This document shows positions 5,319-6,341 of a DNA stretch of 6,341 nt, one piece after another. The position numbers and the translations under genes are program-made. Location of the stretch: NCBI GenBank assembly GCA_037440345.1, contig JBBIUJ010000255.1, forward strand, positions 1 to 6,341. Direction: 5' to 3'. The notes below the pieces were generated by a model. The model did no database searches. It was not told the origin of the DNA and saw only the letters and a list, made by a program, of their open reading frames with translations. Each line of letters opens with the position of its first letter. Position 1 is the first letter of the stretch. The stretch comes from CAINVV01 sp037440345 (lineage in GTDB: Bacteria; Bacteroidota; Bacteroidia; Bacteroidales; Prolixibacteraceae).

Positions 5319-6341
5319 TCACAAATTAACTTTTTGATATAACATCGATTTAGAAATCGTCCCCATCCGCATCAACAAAATCAAACACAGCGGCGCCACC
5401 AGCCAGTGGAAGGTTTGGGGAAGAAAATACATTGAAACAAGAAATAAGGCGGTAACGATCGTTGTCAGACGGATATACCACAACAATTTTGGCCGCAGGG
5501 AGGGAAATATCCACAAAACACCGAGAAGGAAATGAGTCGGGAATGCCCAAATGAGATTGAGGTTCCATTTGGTGGAGGGCATCACCGATATAAAAGTGGT
5601 GAAATAAAGGATCATTCCGGCAATACCAAAGGCAATGAAGACGGTGATGTCCAGCCAGTGGTATCTTGTTTTTCTTTTCCTTTCCAGAATAGTCAAGCCG
5701 ACCACTGCCAAAAAGAAGAGCAATATCACTACCGCGGGCGAGGTAAGAGAGAAGCTGCGCTTCCATGCTGGCGCATCAAATAGGATAACAGCCCCGCCGG
5801 TCAAAGGTGTGGTTTTCCCATCCCGTTCCACTACTGCTTTGGCCATGTCATCTCCCAGGTAATCCGGTAAAAACATCTTCTCTGAAAAAGTGGTAATACG
5901 ATCGGTCGGAAGCCCCAAAGCCAACTTTATACCAAATGCATCCCAACTGTTATCCTGAACATACAAATCAATTAAATCCCTGAATGACATTCTTTTATCC
6001 CCGGATGTATTATATCTTATATTTCCGCCAACGGCCTTCTCCACCTGATCCCGAATCCTCGTTGCACAGTTGTCGGCAAATTGGGAATAACGGTAGAACC
6101 TATTCTGAGGCTTGTAATTCTCTACCAGCGCTTGATAGAGAGATTCACGTTCGGCAGGGGTCAGCAAAAGTTCGTATTCCGTTACTTTTTGCTGATCGTC
6201 ACGATATACTTGCATAAAGGAACTCATCCGCTGAATACCCAACTGGTAGTCGGTCTCCCCCTTGGCAAAACGCCAGTAAAAATGGGGTGCCATGAAATCG
6301 AAGACCCCATAGTTGAAAACACTGTCTACCCCGTATAAAGG
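5319..6341 (-). CDS. DUF4105 (Lnb-type) membrane protein, C-terminal 340 residues
   Basis: The frame is open from the right edge to a TGA at 5321-5319; the N-terminus lies outside the window. Visible residues 1-130 match the DUF4105 / Lnb N-terminal periplasmic domain: YGVDSVFNYGVFDF, then FAKGETDYQLG, LTPAERESLYQAL and the family hallmark FADNCATRIRD. Its Cys (visible residue 92, codon 6068-6066) is the likely catalytic nucleophile; the partner His expected in a GHS-like motif would be upstream. After a linker come five predicted membrane helices (about 203-219, 229-252, 262-280, 287-306, 309-325), with TKWNLNLIWAFPTHFL between the second and third. Lnb enzymes of some Firmicutes move an acyl chain within lipoproteins using a Cys-His pair; a similar envelope role here is inference. 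An internal ATG at 6293 is not the real start. Gene symbol withheld. Confidence 0.85.
   Translation of the reverse strand, partial: PLYGVDSVFNYGVFDFMAPHFYWRFAKGETDYQLGIQRMSSFMQVYRDDQQKVTEYELLLTPAERESLYQALVENYKPQNRFYRYSQFADNCATRIRDQVEKAVGGNIRYNTSGDKRMSFRDLIDLYVQDNSWDAFGIKLALGLPTDRITTFSEKMFLPDYLGDDMAKAVVERDGKTTPLTGGAVILFDAPAWKRSFSLTSPAVVILLFFLAVVGLTILERKRKTRYHWLDITVFIAFGIAGMILYFTTFISVMPSTKWNLNLIWAFPTHFLLGVLWIFPSLRPKLLWYIRLTTIVTALFLVSMYFLPQTFHWLVAPLCLILLMRMGTISKSMLYQKVNL

Noticed and set aside
5350..5766. 138-residue minus-strand open frame inside the DUF4105 gene
   Set aside because: It is an alternative frame of the membrane-helix region. The DUF4105 frame is continuous and family-like over the same bases.

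Overview
Most of the window (about 509-6341) reads as a Bacteroidetes chromosome with every gene on the minus strand. Reasons: the rplU-rpmA-serS gene order; promoter-like TAnnTTTG elements before rplU and serS; weak AT-rich ribosome binding regions without a clear Shine-Dalgarno; and the protein families themselves (MscL, MutS1, a DUF4105/Lnb-type membrane protein). I cannot resolve a genus.

Layout in transcription order (right to left). 6341-5319: 3' part of a DUF4105 (Lnb-like) membrane protein, open to the window edge. 5315-5255: a perfect 25-bp inverted repeat that begins three bases after its stop. 5137-2519: full-length mutS, read from a TTG start. 2513-2411: an 8-bp-period inverted repeat. 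2376-1954: mscL. 1843-1747: a mirrored array of CTTYGTG heptads. About 1717-1687: promoter, followed by rplU (1607-1296) and rpmA (1275-1009), then a clear intrinsic terminator (985-944). A second promoter-like box (939-932) and a 5-copy heptad leader (925-891) precede serS, which starts at 889. rplU and rpmA encode two 50S proteins and form a two-gene operon. serS, mutS, mscL and the DUF4105 gene look like independent housekeeping units (tRNA charging, mismatch repair, osmotic safety valve, probable envelope lipoprotein modification).

The left end does not fit. serS is intact for about 127 codons and then changes abruptly near 505-510 into visibly GC-rich DNA of a different style (about 151-506). 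That stretch has membrane-protein-like frames but no complete gene. It gives way near 150 to a third kind of sequence, the start of a proteobacterial-looking Xaa-Pro aminopeptidase (pepP) running off the left edge. Three unrelated gene fragments in 500 bases are best explained as an assembly, amplification or cloning chimera rather than a natural locus.

I see no mobile element, CRISPR array, tRNA, rRNA or defence system. The most distinctive native feature is that each of the four intergenic gaps holds its own short-period (7-8 bp) repeat, and in three of them the repeat is arranged as facing arms.
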